Made by a program: the position numbers and the translations under genes. The notes beneath the pieces are model-generated. The model was given only the letters and a program-made list of their open reading frames with translations, was not told the DNA's origin and made no database searches. DNA of 64,000 bases from Liminaster sp045627785 (GTDB lineage: Bacteria > Bacteroidota > Bacteroidia > Bacteroidales > UBA3663), in contig JAZQOF010000016.1 of the NCBI GenBank assembly GCA_045627785.1, positions 84,482-148,481 of the forward strand, read 5' to 3'. This document shows, piece after piece, positions 39,833-49,508 of this stretch; the stretch's first letter is position 1, and every line of letters starts with the position of its first letter.

Positions 39833-41221
39833 ATGGCAAACGACGAAAACAAAGGCTTTTACAAGCTGAATTGGACACAACGAATCGGATTTGGTTCGGG
39901 TGACCTTGCACAGAACTTAATTTTTCAGGTAACATGTACTTACCTGACATTCTTCTTCACAGACATCTATGGACTCGATGCAGCAGCTGTTGCGTTGATG
40001 TTCACAGTAGGTAACATCCTCAACGTAATCTGGGACCCTATTGTTGGTGCTATCATCGACAAGAGCAATCCAAAGTATGGTAAGTATCGCTCATATCTCC
40101 TTTATGTAGGTGTGCCTCTTTCCATCTCTGCAATCCTCTGTTTCTATGACGGATTCAGACCTTCGATCATCTATGCGTATATCACATATATCGCAATGAC
40201 ATTGCTCTACACATTCATCAACGTTCCTTACGGTGCGCTCAACTCATCGCTCACACGTGACACAAATGAGATCACAATCCTCACTTCTGTCCGTATGTTT
40301 ATGGCAAATGTCGGTGGTCTTGCAGTAAACTCTGGTCTGCCACTCGTTATCGGTCTCTTTGCAGTAGCAGCCAACGGAGAGCTTCCAAAGGATTCTCACG
40401 CATGGTTCATCACAATGAGCATCTACGCAGTTGTAGGTATGGCACTTCTCATCTTCTGCTTCTCACAGTGTAAGGAGCGCGTCGTTATGGATGCCAAGGA
40501 GAGTGAGAATGTAAAGATCAGTGACCTCTGGATGGAGTTCGGTAGCAACCGCCCTCTCCGTGTCATTGCATTCTTCTTCATCACTGCATTCGCTATGATG
40601 TCTATCGGTAATGCAGCTGGTGCATACTTCATCAACAGTAACATGCATGGCACAGCTGCTGAGCTCTCAATCTTCATGGCTCTCGGTTCTCTCCCATCAT
40701 TCATCTTCATGCCACTCGTTCCTGCTATCAAGAAGGCTATCGGTAAGAAGAATATGTTCTATGCATTCCTTGCTTGCGCTATCGTAGGTATGGCTATGCT
40801 TTACGTAATCGCAAAGATGGAAACACCATCTATGACTTGGGTTTACATCGCTCAGTTCATTAAGTCTACTGGTGTTATCGTAGCAACTGGTTATATGTGG
40901 GCACTTGTTCCTGAAGTTATCTCTTACGGCGAATGGAAGAGCGGCAAGCGTATTGCTGGTATCGTAAATGCTTTGACTGGTATCTTCTTCAAGGCTGGTA
41001 TGACACTTGGTGGTATCGTTACTCCTGCAGTTCTTGCATATGTTGCATACAACAAGGACAGCATCGATCAGTCACCTCTCGCTGAGGAAGGTATCCTCTG
41101 GCTTGTATGTGTAATTCCTGCTGCACTTCTCCTCCTTGCTATGTTCATCATCTCTAAGTACGAACTTACAGACGACAAGATCGATGCAATCAACAAGGAA
41201 ATCGAAGCAAGAAACAAATAA
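39833..41221 (+). CDS. GPH-family sugar:cation symporter (MFS)
   Basis: 462 residues with 12 membrane helices. FGSGDLAQNLIFQVTCTYLTFFFTDIYG and WDPIVGAIIDKSNPKYGKYR are the classic N-terminal GPH signatures; the second half has the WALVPEVISYGEWKSGKR block. It imports glycosides, pentosides or hexuronides with Na+ or H+. Sitting between GH115 and GH10, it most likely carries xylo-oligosaccharides or (aldo)uronic acids across the inner membrane. Confidence 0.92.
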   Translation: MANDENKGFYKLNWTQRIGFGSGDLAQNLIFQVTCTYLTFFFTDIYGLDAAAVALMFTVGNILNVIWDPIVGAIIDKSNPKYGKYRSYLLYVGVPLSISAILCFYDGFRPSIIYAYITYIAMTLLYTFINVPYGALNSSLTRDTNEITILTSVRMFMANVGGLAVNSGLPLVIGLFAVAANGELPKDSHAWFITMSIYAVVGMALLIFCFSQCKERVVMDAKESENVKISDLWMEFGSNRPLRVIAFFFITAFAMMSIGNAAGAYFINSNMHGTAAELSIFMALGSLPSFIFMPLVPAIKKAIGKKNMFYAFLACAIVGMAMLYVIAKMETPSMTWVYIAQFIKSTGVIVATGYMWALVPEVISYGEWKSGKRIAGIVNALTGIFFKAGMTLGGIVTPAVLAYVAYNKDSIDQSPLAEEGILWLVCVIPAALLLLAMFIISKYELTDDKIDAINKEIEARNK

Positions 41222-41235
41222 TAAAAACTTAATTA

Positions 41236-42417
41236 ATGAAATCTTTGAATAAAAACCTTTCATTGAATGGTTGCCTTTTAGGAGCACTTGGCCTTTTCGC
41301 CATTACTTCTTGCTCTTCACCAAAGCAAGAGGCTGCTCCTGAAATGCAGCTGCGCGCTCTTATTCCAAACGAAAACATCCTCATCGGCGCAACCGTCAAT
41401 CAGTGGCTCGTAGCAGCTGATCTCGGACAAGAGGAGCATAAGATCAACGATCCGAGCTATCAGCTTGTCGGAACAACTGATCAGATGCAAATTGAAATGA
41501 GTGTTGTTCCTAATGAGTTCAACTGCGTCACTGCCGAGAACTGTATGAAGTCGGAAGTCATTGCTCCTAAGAAGGGCGAATGGGACTGGGTGCTTGCCGA
41601 TCAGTTCATCGAATATGCACAGAAGCACAACATGACAGTTATCGGTCACTCTCCAATCTGGCACTCTCAGGCAGCTCAGTGGCTCTGCCACAACGAAGAT
41701 GGAAGTCTTGTTACGGCAGATCAGCTTAAGGCCAACATCAAAGAGTATCTAACAACTGTTTACGCTCACTTCAAGGGCAAAATCAAAGGCTATGATGTAG
41801 TAAACGAGGCTATCGAAGACGATGGTTCATATCGTAATAGTCCTTTCTATCAGATCATGGGCGAAGAGTTTGTCGATTGGTCTTTCCAATGCGCACAGGA
41901 AGCTGATCCAGACGCAGAACTTTACTACAACGATTACTCTATGGCAGAACCGGGTAAGCGTGCAACTGTTGTCGAGATGATCAAGCGCCTCAAGAGCAAA
42001 GGAATCCGTATCGACGCAGTAGGTCTTCAGACACACATCGGAATGGATTATCCTCAGCTCTCAGAATATGAGAAGTCTATTCAGGCATTTATCGCTGAAG
42101 GCGTAGATGTACAGCTCACAGAGACAGAAATGTCTATCCTTCCAAATCCTTATACAGGAGCAGATGTTTCTACAATGTTTGAATACTCTGACGAAAAGGA
42201 CCCTTACAAGAATGGAGTTGTACCTGAGGACCAAATGAAGGCTTGGCAGGATCGTTACAAGGAAGTGTTCGGAATCGTCAACAAGTATGCCGATCACGTA
42301 AAGCGTGTGACATTCTGGGGTGTAACCGATGCTTCTTCATGGAAGAATGACTTCCCAATTCCTGGACGCACAGATTACCCACTTCCATTTGGCAGAAAGG
42401 GTGAGTTCAAGCTCTAA
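41236..42417 (+). CDS. GH10 endo-1,4-beta-xylanase lipoprotein
   Basis: 393 residues. Lipobox ITSC (Cys26). The single GH10 barrel has the acid/base Glu191 in YDVVNEAIEDDG and the nucleophile Glu296 in QLTETEMSIL, plus the HSPIWHSQ substrate loop. It cleaves the xylan backbone at the cell envelope. The gene follows the transporter by 14 bases. Confidence 0.95.
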   Translation: MKSLNKNLSLNGCLLGALGLFAITSCSSPKQEAAPEMQLRALIPNENILIGATVNQWLVAADLGQEEHKINDPSYQLVGTTDQMQIEMSVVPNEFNCVTAENCMKSEVIAPKKGEWDWVLADQFIEYAQKHNMTVIGHSPIWHSQAAQWLCHNEDGSLVTADQLKANIKEYLTTVYAHFKGKIKGYDVVNEAIEDDGSYRNSPFYQIMGEEFVDWSFQCAQEADPDAELYYNDYSMAEPGKRATVVEMIKRLKSKGIRIDAVGLQTHIGMDYPQLSEYEKSIQAFIAEGVDVQLTETEMSILPNPYTGADVSTMFEYSDEKDPYKNGVVPEDQMKAWQDRYKEVFGIVNKYADHVKRVTFWGVTDASSWKNDFPIPGRTDYPLPFGRKGEFKL

Positions 42418-42459
42418 GATTTCATATACACCAAATAACATTACTTACACATTATTTAA

Positions 42460-43506
42460 ATGAATACTATGGCAACAAAGCGCTATCTTTTCCCTGCCGA
42501 CTATATGGCAGATCCATCTGTACACATCTTCAATGGTAAGATATACATCTACCCAAGCCACGACTGGGAGGCTTCTAATGTCGAGAACGACAATGGCGAC
42601 CAGTACATCATGAAGGACTACCACGTGCTCCGCATCGATGGTGATCCAATGAGCGGTGAGGTAGTTGATTGTGGTTGCGTTCTCCGTCAGGAGGATATCC
42701 CTTGGGCTGGACGTCAGCTTTGGGACTGCGACGTACAGGAATATGAAGTAGAGGTTCCTACTAACGCAGAAGAGCAGGCTGCTGGCATGGGCTACAGCAA
42801 GAAGGTTAAGAAGTATATCATGTACTTCCCACTTAAGGATCGCAACGATGTATTCCATTGGGGTGCAGCTCTTGCAGACAATCCAGAAGGTCCATTCATC
42901 CCACAGGCAGCACCAATTCCTGGCAGCTACAGCATCGATATGTGCGCATTCCGTGATGATGCAGACGATGAGGTTTATGTTTACTTCGGTGGTCTCTGGG
43001 GTGGTCAGCTCCAGCGCTACAAGGACAACATCCATCTCGAGACTCCATATCTCCCAGAAGGCGATGTTGATGCACTTCCAAGCCGTTGCGTACGCCTCAC
43101 AAAGGATGGTATGAACTATGCTGAGGCTCCACGTCCAATCGTTGTTGTTGACGAACAGGGCAATCCTCTCAAGGCTAACGATCCACATCGTTTCTTCGAG
43201 GCAAGCTGGACATTCAAGAAGGATGGTAAGTACTATTTCTCATACTCAACAGGTGACAGCCACCTCCTCTGCTATGCAGTAGGTGACAATCCTTACGGCC
43301 CATTCACATATCAGGGCGAGATCCTTACTCCAGTTGTAGGTTGGACTACTCACCACGCTATCATCCAGTATGAAGGCAAGTGGTATCTCTTCCATCATGA
43401 CTCAGTTCCTTCGGGCGGTAAGTCTTGGCTCCGCAGTTTGAAGGTTTGTCCTATCGAGTGGGACGCAAACGGAAAGATTGTTACAATCGACGGAATGGCA
43501 GAATAA
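42460..43506 (+). CDS. GH43 beta-xylosidase/arabinofuranosidase
   Basis: 348 residues (345 if the ATG at 42469 is used). No signal peptide, so probably cytoplasmic. The five-bladed propeller shows YMADPSVHIFNGKIYIYPSHDW with the general base Asp near the N-terminus. SYSIDMCAFRDDADDEVYVYFGG holds the middle Asp, and FFEASWTFKKDGKYYFSYSTG holds the acid Glu. It probably trims xylo-oligomers or arabinose branches brought in by the upstream symporter. The last base of its stop codon is the first base of the CE1 start. Confidence 0.92.
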   Translation: MNTMATKRYLFPADYMADPSVHIFNGKIYIYPSHDWEASNVENDNGDQYIMKDYHVLRIDGDPMSGEVVDCGCVLRQEDIPWAGRQLWDCDVQEYEVEVPTNAEEQAAGMGYSKKVKKYIMYFPLKDRNDVFHWGAALADNPEGPFIPQAAPIPGSYSIDMCAFRDDADDEVYVYFGGLWGGQLQRYKDNIHLETPYLPEGDVDALPSRCVRLTKDGMNYAEAPRPIVVVDEQGNPLKANDPHRFFEASWTFKKDGKYYFSYSTGDSHLLCYAVGDNPYGPFTYQGEILTPVVGWTTHHAIIQYEGKWYLFHHDSVPSGGKSWLRSLKVCPIEWDANGKIVTIDGMAE

Positions 43507-44687
43507 TGATGAATATGCGTTCTATATTAATGGTCAGTGCTATTGCTCTGACCATTTCTGCTAATGCACAACAGTCGAATGTGAATCTCATGCACAATCC
43601 GCAGAAAGATACAGAAGGACTCATTCCTTTCAGTGCATCCCTCAATTCTCCTCAAGTCAATGACGACCACACTGTGATCTTCCGTATCAAGGCTCCAGAA
43701 GCAAAGGAAGTGAAGCTCTCAGGCGCTATGCTTACAGTGATGCATGAGAAGGCTCCTCTTCCATTTACTAAGGGTGAAGACGGAATCTGGACTCTTCAGA
43801 TCGGTCCATTGCCAGTAGATATGTATCAGTACAATATCATTGTCGATGGTGTGAGCATGGCAGATCCTAACAACACTCAGGCAGCATTCACTGGCATGCC
43901 TCCATACAGCGAACTTATTGTTCATGGTGATGGTCCTCAGTGGTACGATGCCAAGCCTGTACCTCACGGAAGTATCACTCGTCACATCTATTCGAGCAAA
44001 GTGACAGGCGGCGAAAGAGACATGTATGTCTACACTCCTCCTACTTACGATCCTTCACAGAAATATCCTGTGCTCTATCTCATGGGCGGTAGCGGCGAGC
44101 TCCCTTCGAACTGGATGTACGATGGTCGTGTAAACTTCATTATGGACAATCTCCTTGCCGAACAGAAGGCTACTCCGTTCATCATCGCCATCATCAACAA
44201 TCAGGTAGTACATCGCAATCATCCTCAGCATGCTGACCTGACATTCGACATCATGGCTCGTGAACTTCGTGAAGTGATCGTTCCATTTGTTGACAGTCAT
44301 TACAGCACAAAGGCCGATGCTCACAACCGTGCAATCTCTGGTCTTTCGATGGGTGGTCGTCACACAATGTTCAGTGGGATGGAACAGTGTCTCGATCTCT
44401 TTGCCAATTTCGGCGTTCTAAGTGCCGGCGATCCTACACCTGAACAGACTATGCCTCGTTTCTTCGCTACAGAGAATGTCAATGACAAGATCGACTATCT
44501 CTTTGTCGGACAAGGTACAGAAGAGGCACACAACATGTTCAATGTTCGTGTCAAAGGATTCGTTGACAAACTCAAGGAAAAAGGCATCGAACACGAATAT
44601 TACGAAGGCGGTATCGGAGGACACGATTGGGCAACATGGCGTCATTTGCTCTACTTCCGTTTCCTTCCTAATTTGTTCAAGGATTAA
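43506..44687 (+). CDS. CE1-type esterase with N-terminal CBM48-like domain
   Basis: 393 residues from overlapping ATG codons at 43506/43509. The signal peptide ends near ANA-QQS. An Ig/CBM48-like domain (about 40-125, IFRIKAPEAKEVKLSG) precedes the esterase-D fold. That domain shows VLYLMGGSG, the nucleophile elbow GLSMGG, and GGIGGHDWATWRHLL with the catalytic His. CE1 members remove feruloyl or acetyl groups from xylan. It ends the sugar part of the xylan operon. Confidence 0.9.
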   Translation: MMNMRSILMVSAIALTISANAQQSNVNLMHNPQKDTEGLIPFSASLNSPQVNDDHTVIFRIKAPEAKEVKLSGAMLTVMHEKAPLPFTKGEDGIWTLQIGPLPVDMYQYNIIVDGVSMADPNNTQAAFTGMPPYSELIVHGDGPQWYDAKPVPHGSITRHIYSSKVTGGERDMYVYTPPTYDPSQKYPVLYLMGGSGELPSNWMYDGRVNFIMDNLLAEQKATPFIIAIINNQVVHRNHPQHADLTFDIMARELREVIVPFVDSHYSTKADAHNRAISGLSMGGRHTMFSGMEQCLDLFANFGVLSAGDPTPEQTMPRFFATENVNDKIDYLFVGQGTEEAHNMFNVRVKGFVDKLKEKGIEHEYYEGGIGGHDWATWRHLLYFRFLPNLFKD

Positions 44688-44692
44688 TATAA

Positions 44693-45547
44693 ATGCGCAT
44701 CGGGAAAGAAGATATAGCTAGTCTTTTGAAACCTCGTGATCCTTATGCACATAAAGGATCTATGGGTTATGCATTGATCATTGCCGGTAAACGAGGCATG
44801 TGTGGTGCTGCAATTCTAGCAGCCCGCGCTTGCCTCCGTTCGGGCGTCGGCAAAGTTGCAATACAGACAGCTCGTAAGAATATCGATATCATGCAGATTT
44901 CAGTGCCAGAAGCAATACTTAATATCGATGCGAATGACGAATATTTCAGCCAACCTGTTGACCCTTCAATCTACAATGCCATCGGCATAGGTCCGGGGAT
45001 CGGCACAGAACAGGAAACTGCTCTTGCCCTGAAAAATCAACTTGAAATCTGCACCAAGCCTATCCTACTCGATGCTGATGCGTTGAACATCCTCGGCGCA
45101 CATAAGGAATGGCAGAAACTGATTCCGGAAGGATCCATCCTCACACCTCATGCCAAAGAGATGGACAGACTCGCAGGAACCGAGAACATACAGCCAGACG
45201 AGCGACTTGCAAATGCAATACGACTGGCACAAGAACTTAAAGTCTATATCATACTTAAAGGACACGAATCAAAGCTTTGCCTACCTGATGGCAATGTCCT
45301 TGTCAACACTACAGGCAACGCAGGTATGGCTACTGCAGGAAGCGGCGATGTGCTTAGCGGCATCATCATTGCTCTACTCGCCCGAGGTTATTCTTCCAAA
45401 GAAGCGGCAATGATGGGCATTTACCTTCATGGTCTTGCAGGAGACCTTGCTGCTGCCAATCTCGGCATGGAAAGTCTCATTGCCTCAGACATCATTTCCT
45501 ATCTTCCAAAAGCTTTCAAGGAATTAGAATCGGCGATTGTAGAATAA
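44693..45547 (+). CDS. nnrD: ADP-dependent NAD(P)H-hydrate dehydratase
   Basis: 284 residues. It repairs damaged hydrated NAD(P)H. The ribokinase-like C-domain of YjeF proteins shows HKGSMGYALIIAGKRGMCGAA, GIGPGIGTE, LLDADALNIL, LTPHAKEMDRLAG and ATAGSGDVLSG (the nucleotide loop, usually GTGGSGD). The epimerase half (NnrE) normally fused in front is absent. Only five bases after the CE1 gene, it seems to ride on the xylan operon. Its end overlaps the convergent sulfatase-fold gene by 32 bases. Confidence 0.92.
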   Translation: MRIGKEDIASLLKPRDPYAHKGSMGYALIIAGKRGMCGAAILAARACLRSGVGKVAIQTARKNIDIMQISVPEAILNIDANDEYFSQPVDPSIYNAIGIGPGIGTEQETALALKNQLEICTKPILLDADALNILGAHKEWQKLIPEGSILTPHAKEMDRLAGTENIQPDERLANAIRLAQELKVYIILKGHESKLCLPDGNVLVNTTGNAGMATAGSGDVLSGIIIALLARGYSSKEAAMMGIYLHGLAGDLAAANLGMESLIASDIISYLPKAFKELESAIVE

Positions 45548-47138
45548 GTTTATCACTTATCTCCTGGGCTTTAGTCATTATCGCTGTTTGGTTATAATCT
45601 TCAAAAGCCGAATCTGGCAATAGGAGACTTTGACCGACTCCTCGCCAAGGGTTGTGTATTCTCATCAGATCCAAAATAGTTGGAAAAAGATCAGCCTGAG
45701 TAGTCTGTCTCTCTATTTCCTTGTGCTGCAAGTTACAACCTGCTATGATAATTGGAATTTCCTGATATTGTTCTAATGGAAGATCATAAGTCGGTGGCTT
45801 ATGATCCGATGCTATTATCAGTAACGACGACTCCAAGAGATTGTATCGTCTCAGAGTTTGTACAAAACCTGATATACATTTATCGGCATATTGCATCTTC
45901 ATCAGATAGCTGTCTTCCTCGTTCTCTCCGTCATTATATGGAGAATGCGTAGAACAAGTAAGAATAATCTGGATTGTATTTTTAGTATCCTCGCTCAGTC
46001 GGCTTTCTGCCAAATGGAATACCTCTTCATCATTCAGCCATTCGGCCTTACCGAAATCGGTATTTCCGAAACTTTCATCTATGCCATAGCGCTCACACAT
46101 CACATCCTGCTGCCAATAGTTTCTTTCGGTAGGAAGAATCATCTGTGATTTGAAATCGGGATATTCTGCCTTGATCAACGACACGAACGATGGGACTCGT
46201 TCTGCCTTGATCGCATTGATGGTAACATTCTTACGATAGGGATACAAACCAGTAAGATATGTGTACTGACCGTCGGAAGACTGTCCAAGTTTCTCCAAAG
46301 AGATTGTGTTTCTGGCAACAATACCGACAGCACACAAGCTATCCAAAGTCGGAGTCTGTTCCCGCGAGATTGCTGCCGAAGAAAAAGACTCTCCCATTAT
46401 GAAGATGATATTCTTTGGCACTAGAATACTATCGCCGATAGTAACAGCCTTTGACGATAGGAATTCCTTTTCTTCGGGAGTCAGTTCTTTTGACGTTTTG
46501 GAATACTGATACTCTTCGTAAACATCAGTTATGCCATTAAGCACAAAACCGTATGTCAGAATACCATCTTTTGGATTTATAGCTCTTGATTGTGTGAGAT
46601 GATAGACGAAACCTTCAGTAGCAGACAGTTCTGGAGGTGTATCTTTGTGTGTGGCATTTCTTGTGATCCAACCACAAGCCACTAAAGTAACAATAGACAG
46701 AATAACTGGCAACGGCCAAAGCCTGCCTTTCAGTTTTTCCTTACGCTGTGAGAAATAAAAGTAAGATACAAGAAAAAGTATCAGTAATAAGAAAAGATCC
46801 GGCCAACGATAGGCATTGACGACATTCGGTCCTAAGCCCGCCAGATTCTCAGTTTTGGTATAAAGGCTATACGGCATATAGTTATCGAAATATCGGCTAT
46901 AGCCAAGATTAACGGCTATAAAGATAGTTGACAATATATGCAATATATAAAGTATGCTGCGATAGAATCGAACCAATAATAGAGGGACGAAGAACAGAAT
47001 ACATACATCCAACAATGCGTATAATGGACTTCTTCCCCCAATAAACTTACCAGCAACACTATAGTGAAGATATAGCAAATTCATGAAAGTTGCCAACACT
47101 ATAGTGATCCTGAATAATTGCGGCTTATTGATTCTCAT
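45516..47138 (-). CDS. Membrane-anchored sulfatase/phosphoethanolamine-transferase-fold protein
   Basis: 540 residues. Four to five membrane helices occupy about 1-165. The periplasmic alkaline-phosphatase-superfamily domain shows NIIFIMGESFSS (probable nucleophile Ser/Thr), YLTGLYPYRKNVTINA, LTCSTHSPYND and SLLIIASDHKPP with metal-binding Asp-His. Proteins of this build transfer phospho-head groups (phosphoethanolamine or phosphoglycerol) to lipid A or glycans; the acceptor here is unknown. ATG at 47138 preferred over TTG at 47141. Confidence 0.82.
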   Translation of the reverse strand: MRINKPQLFRITIVLATFMNLLYLHYSVAGKFIGGRSPLYALLDVCILFFVPLLLVRFYRSILYILHILSTIFIAVNLGYSRYFDNYMPYSLYTKTENLAGLGPNVVNAYRWPDLFLLLILFLVSYFYFSQRKEKLKGRLWPLPVILSIVTLVACGWITRNATHKDTPPELSATEGFVYHLTQSRAINPKDGILTYGFVLNGITDVYEEYQYSKTSKELTPEEKEFLSSKAVTIGDSILVPKNIIFIMGESFSSAAISREQTPTLDSLCAVGIVARNTISLEKLGQSSDGQYTYLTGLYPYRKNVTINAIKAERVPSFVSLIKAEYPDFKSQMILPTERNYWQQDVMCERYGIDESFGNTDFGKAEWLNDEEVFHLAESRLSEDTKNTIQIILTCSTHSPYNDGENEEDSYLMKMQYADKCISGFVQTLRRYNLLESSLLIIASDHKPPTYDLPLEQYQEIPIIIAGCNLQHKEIERQTTQADLFPTILDLMRIHNPWRGVGQSLLLPDSAFEDYNQTAIMTKAQEISDKLILQSPILIP

Positions 47139-47144
47139 CAAATG

Positions 47145-47591
47145 TCAGGACAAAAGCTGCTTAACGATTGCCGAAATAACACGACCATCAGCTTGGCCAG
47201 AAAGTTGTTTTGAAGCGACACCCATCACCTTGCCCATCTCCTTCATAGATGTAGCTCCTACTTCGGTGATGATAGCCTTGACTGCCTCTTTAACTTCATC
47301 TTCAGACATCTGCTTTGGCAGATAACCTTCAATCACTGCAACCTGTGCAAGTTCTGCATCTGCCAGATCCTGACGACCTGATTGAGAGAAGATTGCAGCA
47401 GATTCCTTACCCTGCTTTGCAAGCTTAGCGATGATCTTCAAAGCATCGGCATCCTCAAGTGTTCCGTTTGAACCAGGAGCAGTCATTGCCTCAAGGAAAT
47501 ATTTCTTGATATTACGTACAGTTTCGAGGCGCACTTTATCACGAGCCTTCATAGCTTCCATGATATCTTTGTTTATCTGTTCTACGAGCAT
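47145..47591 (-). CDS. GatB/YqeY domain protein
   Basis: 148 residues from the ATG at 47591. MLVEQINKDIMEAMKARDKVRLETVRNIK, AEIAVIEGYLPKQMSEDEV-like segments and TSMKEMGKVMGVASKQLSGQADG are the YqeY pattern. It is related to the tRNA-binding tail of GatB amidotransferase; a free-standing role is not well defined. It lies six bases before the sulfatase-fold gene and probably shares its transcript. Confidence 0.9.
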   Translation of the reverse strand: MLVEQINKDIMEAMKARDKVRLETVRNIKKYFLEAMTAPGSNGTLEDADALKIIAKLAKQGKESAAIFSQSGRQDLADAELAQVAVIEGYLPKQMSEDEVKEAVKAIITEVGATSMKEMGKVMGVASKQLSGQADGRVISAIVKQLLS

Positions 47592-47720
47592 AATAATGAT
47601 AGATTTTAATATTATTGGATTACATTGTCGCAAATATAACAATATTATTAATATTCTCATCCAACAATTCCGAAAATTCATTATATTCGCATCAATAAAA
47701 CAAAAAGAACGTTCAGAATT

Positions 47721-48830
47721 ATGGAAAAACAGAGAATTGTATTTATCGACTATCTTCGTGTCATTGCGTGTTTCCTTGTGATGCTGGTTCACGCATCCGA
47801 GAATTTCTATGCAGATGTCTCGACAGGACTTGCCGGACCTGTGGCATTCTTGCCAAACGAAGCCAACCGCTTTTGGGTTGCATTCTATGACGGATTCATT
47901 GCACGTTCGTGTGTGCCTTTGTTCATGATTGCTTCTGCATTTCTGCTCGTTCCTCTTAAGGATGGAGTGACTATGACTCAGTTCTACAAACGTCGTTTCC
48001 TGCGTGTCCTTCCTCCTTTCCTGATTTTCTCTTTGCTCTATTGCTTCCTTCCTATCCTTTGGGGCAATATGACTATTGAAGACTCGATGAACGACCTCGC
48101 ACTTCTACCTTGGAATTTCGTATCAATGGCTGGACATCTGTGGTTTATCTATCCTCTCATCAGTCTCTATCTCTTCGCGCCGATCATCTCGCCTTGGCTC
48201 AAGATTGCTACACCAAAGGACGAACTGATATACATCTCTCTATTTGTCGTTTCGACATTCATCCCATTCATACATCGTTTCATCACACCTGAACTTTGGG
48301 GCGAATGTTTCTGGAACGGATTCTCGATGCTTTGGTACTGTTCGGGTTACCTCGGATATCTTGTATTGGCTCATTATATCAGAGTACATCTCACATGGGA
48401 TGCCGCCAAGCGTTTCAAGATAGGTTTACTTTGTGCATTGATTGGTTCTGCCTTCACTGGCTGGGCATTCTGGTACGAAGCCGTTCCTGGACTTCATCTG
48501 CCGACACCAACAGTCGAGTGGGCGTGGGAATTCTGTACTCCGAACGTATTGCTCCAGACCTTCGGCGTATTCCTAATGCTCTCGGCAATCAAAGATCACA
48601 AAGTTCCTGCAATCATCACCGATATCTCAAAGAGATCTTTCGGTATGTATCTCATGCACATGTTCTTCCTCAGCAATATCGCAACCTATGTGCTAAATGG
48701 AGATCAGGCAAACCCTATCTTCCCTGTCTGGATTTCGATTCCTGTCATCGCAATATGCAGTTATATCTGCAGTTATGCAACAAGCAAGATATTGAGTTAT
48801 CTTCCTTATTCTAAATACATTGTAGGATAA
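47721..48830 (+). CDS. Acyltransferase 3 family membrane protein
   Basis: 369 residues with about 10 membrane helices. FIDYLRVIACFLVMLVHASENF (with the active His), RSCVPLFMIASAFLL, YKRRFLRVLPPFL and FGMYLMHMFFL are typical of acyltransferase 3 / OatA-WecH enzymes. These move acetyl or succinyl groups onto envelope sugars. The target here is unknown. A gamma-carbonic anhydrase gene follows by 11 bases. Confidence 0.87.
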   Translation: MEKQRIVFIDYLRVIACFLVMLVHASENFYADVSTGLAGPVAFLPNEANRFWVAFYDGFIARSCVPLFMIASAFLLVPLKDGVTMTQFYKRRFLRVLPPFLIFSLLYCFLPILWGNMTIEDSMNDLALLPWNFVSMAGHLWFIYPLISLYLFAPIISPWLKIATPKDELIYISLFVVSTFIPFIHRFITPELWGECFWNGFSMLWYCSGYLGYLVLAHYIRVHLTWDAAKRFKIGLLCALIGSAFTGWAFWYEAVPGLHLPTPTVEWAWEFCTPNVLLQTFGVFLMLSAIKDHKVPAIITDISKRSFGMYLMHMFFLSNIATYVLNGDQANPIFPVWISIPVIAICSYICSYATSKILSYLPYSKYIVG

Positions 48831-48841
48831 GCCTAACCATT

Positions 48842-49375
48842 ATGATCAAAAGCTATAAAAACTTTATTCCCGAGTTTGGAAACGATTGCTTCGTTGCCGA
48901 AACAGCAGTAGTGCTTGGCGATGTCAAGATGGGCAGCGAGTGTTCTGTGTGGTATAGCGCCGTCATACGAGGCGATGTCAACAGGATTCGCATTGGTGAC
49001 CGTGTAAATATTCAGGATTGCTCGTGTCTGCACACTTCTGAAGGTGAAGCTTATCTTGAGATTGGCAATGATGTAACCATCGGACATAATGTATGTGTGC
49101 ATGGTGCAAAAATCAAAGATCACGTTTTGATCGGAATGGGTGCGACAATTCTTGATTGTGCAGAAATCGGAAGTAATTCAGTAATCGCTGCAGGAGCACT
49201 TGTGCTGCAAAACACAAAGATTGGCGAGTATGAACTTTGGGGCGGAGTGCCTGCCAAACTCATCAAAAAGCTCACGCCCGACGACATTAAAAGGATTATC
49301 GATCCTGGACTCGGACACTATGTGATGCAGACGCATGTTTACCTGAGCGACGAAGTAAAAGACATACAACCTTGA
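48842..49375 (+). CDS. Gamma-carbonic anhydrase family hexapeptide protein
   Basis: 177 residues forming a left-handed beta-helix of hexapeptide repeats. WYSAVIRGDVNRIRIGDRVNIQD, CLHTSEG, TIGHNVCVHGAKI, MGATILDCAEIGSN and the metal-binding His residues fit the gamma-CA/YrdA group. The metal sites look intact, but activity in this subgroup is variable. Confidence 0.9.
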   Translation: MIKSYKNFIPEFGNDCFVAETAVVLGDVKMGSECSVWYSAVIRGDVNRIRIGDRVNIQDCSCLHTSEGEAYLEIGNDVTIGHNVCVHGAKIKDHVLIGMGATILDCAEIGSNSVIAAGALVLQNTKIGEYELWGGVPAKLIKKLTPDDIKRIIDPGLGHYVMQTHVYLSDEVKDIQP

Positions 49376-49455
49376 ACCGAAATGCTCTAAAAACTATTTA
49401 TAATAGTTACATTATACAAAAATTTCTCTTCTTCAAACAAAAAATATATAAATTG

Positions 49456-49487
49456 TTTGTAGGAGAGATTTTTTTTCGATATATTTG
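49456..49487 (+). promoter_or_regulatory. Promoter of RNase R gene
   Basis: TTTG (49456-49459), 20-base spacer, TATATTTG (49480-49487), 21 bases before the ATG. Confidence 0.8.
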
Positions 49488-49508
49488 GCGCATAGAAATC
49501 AATGACCT

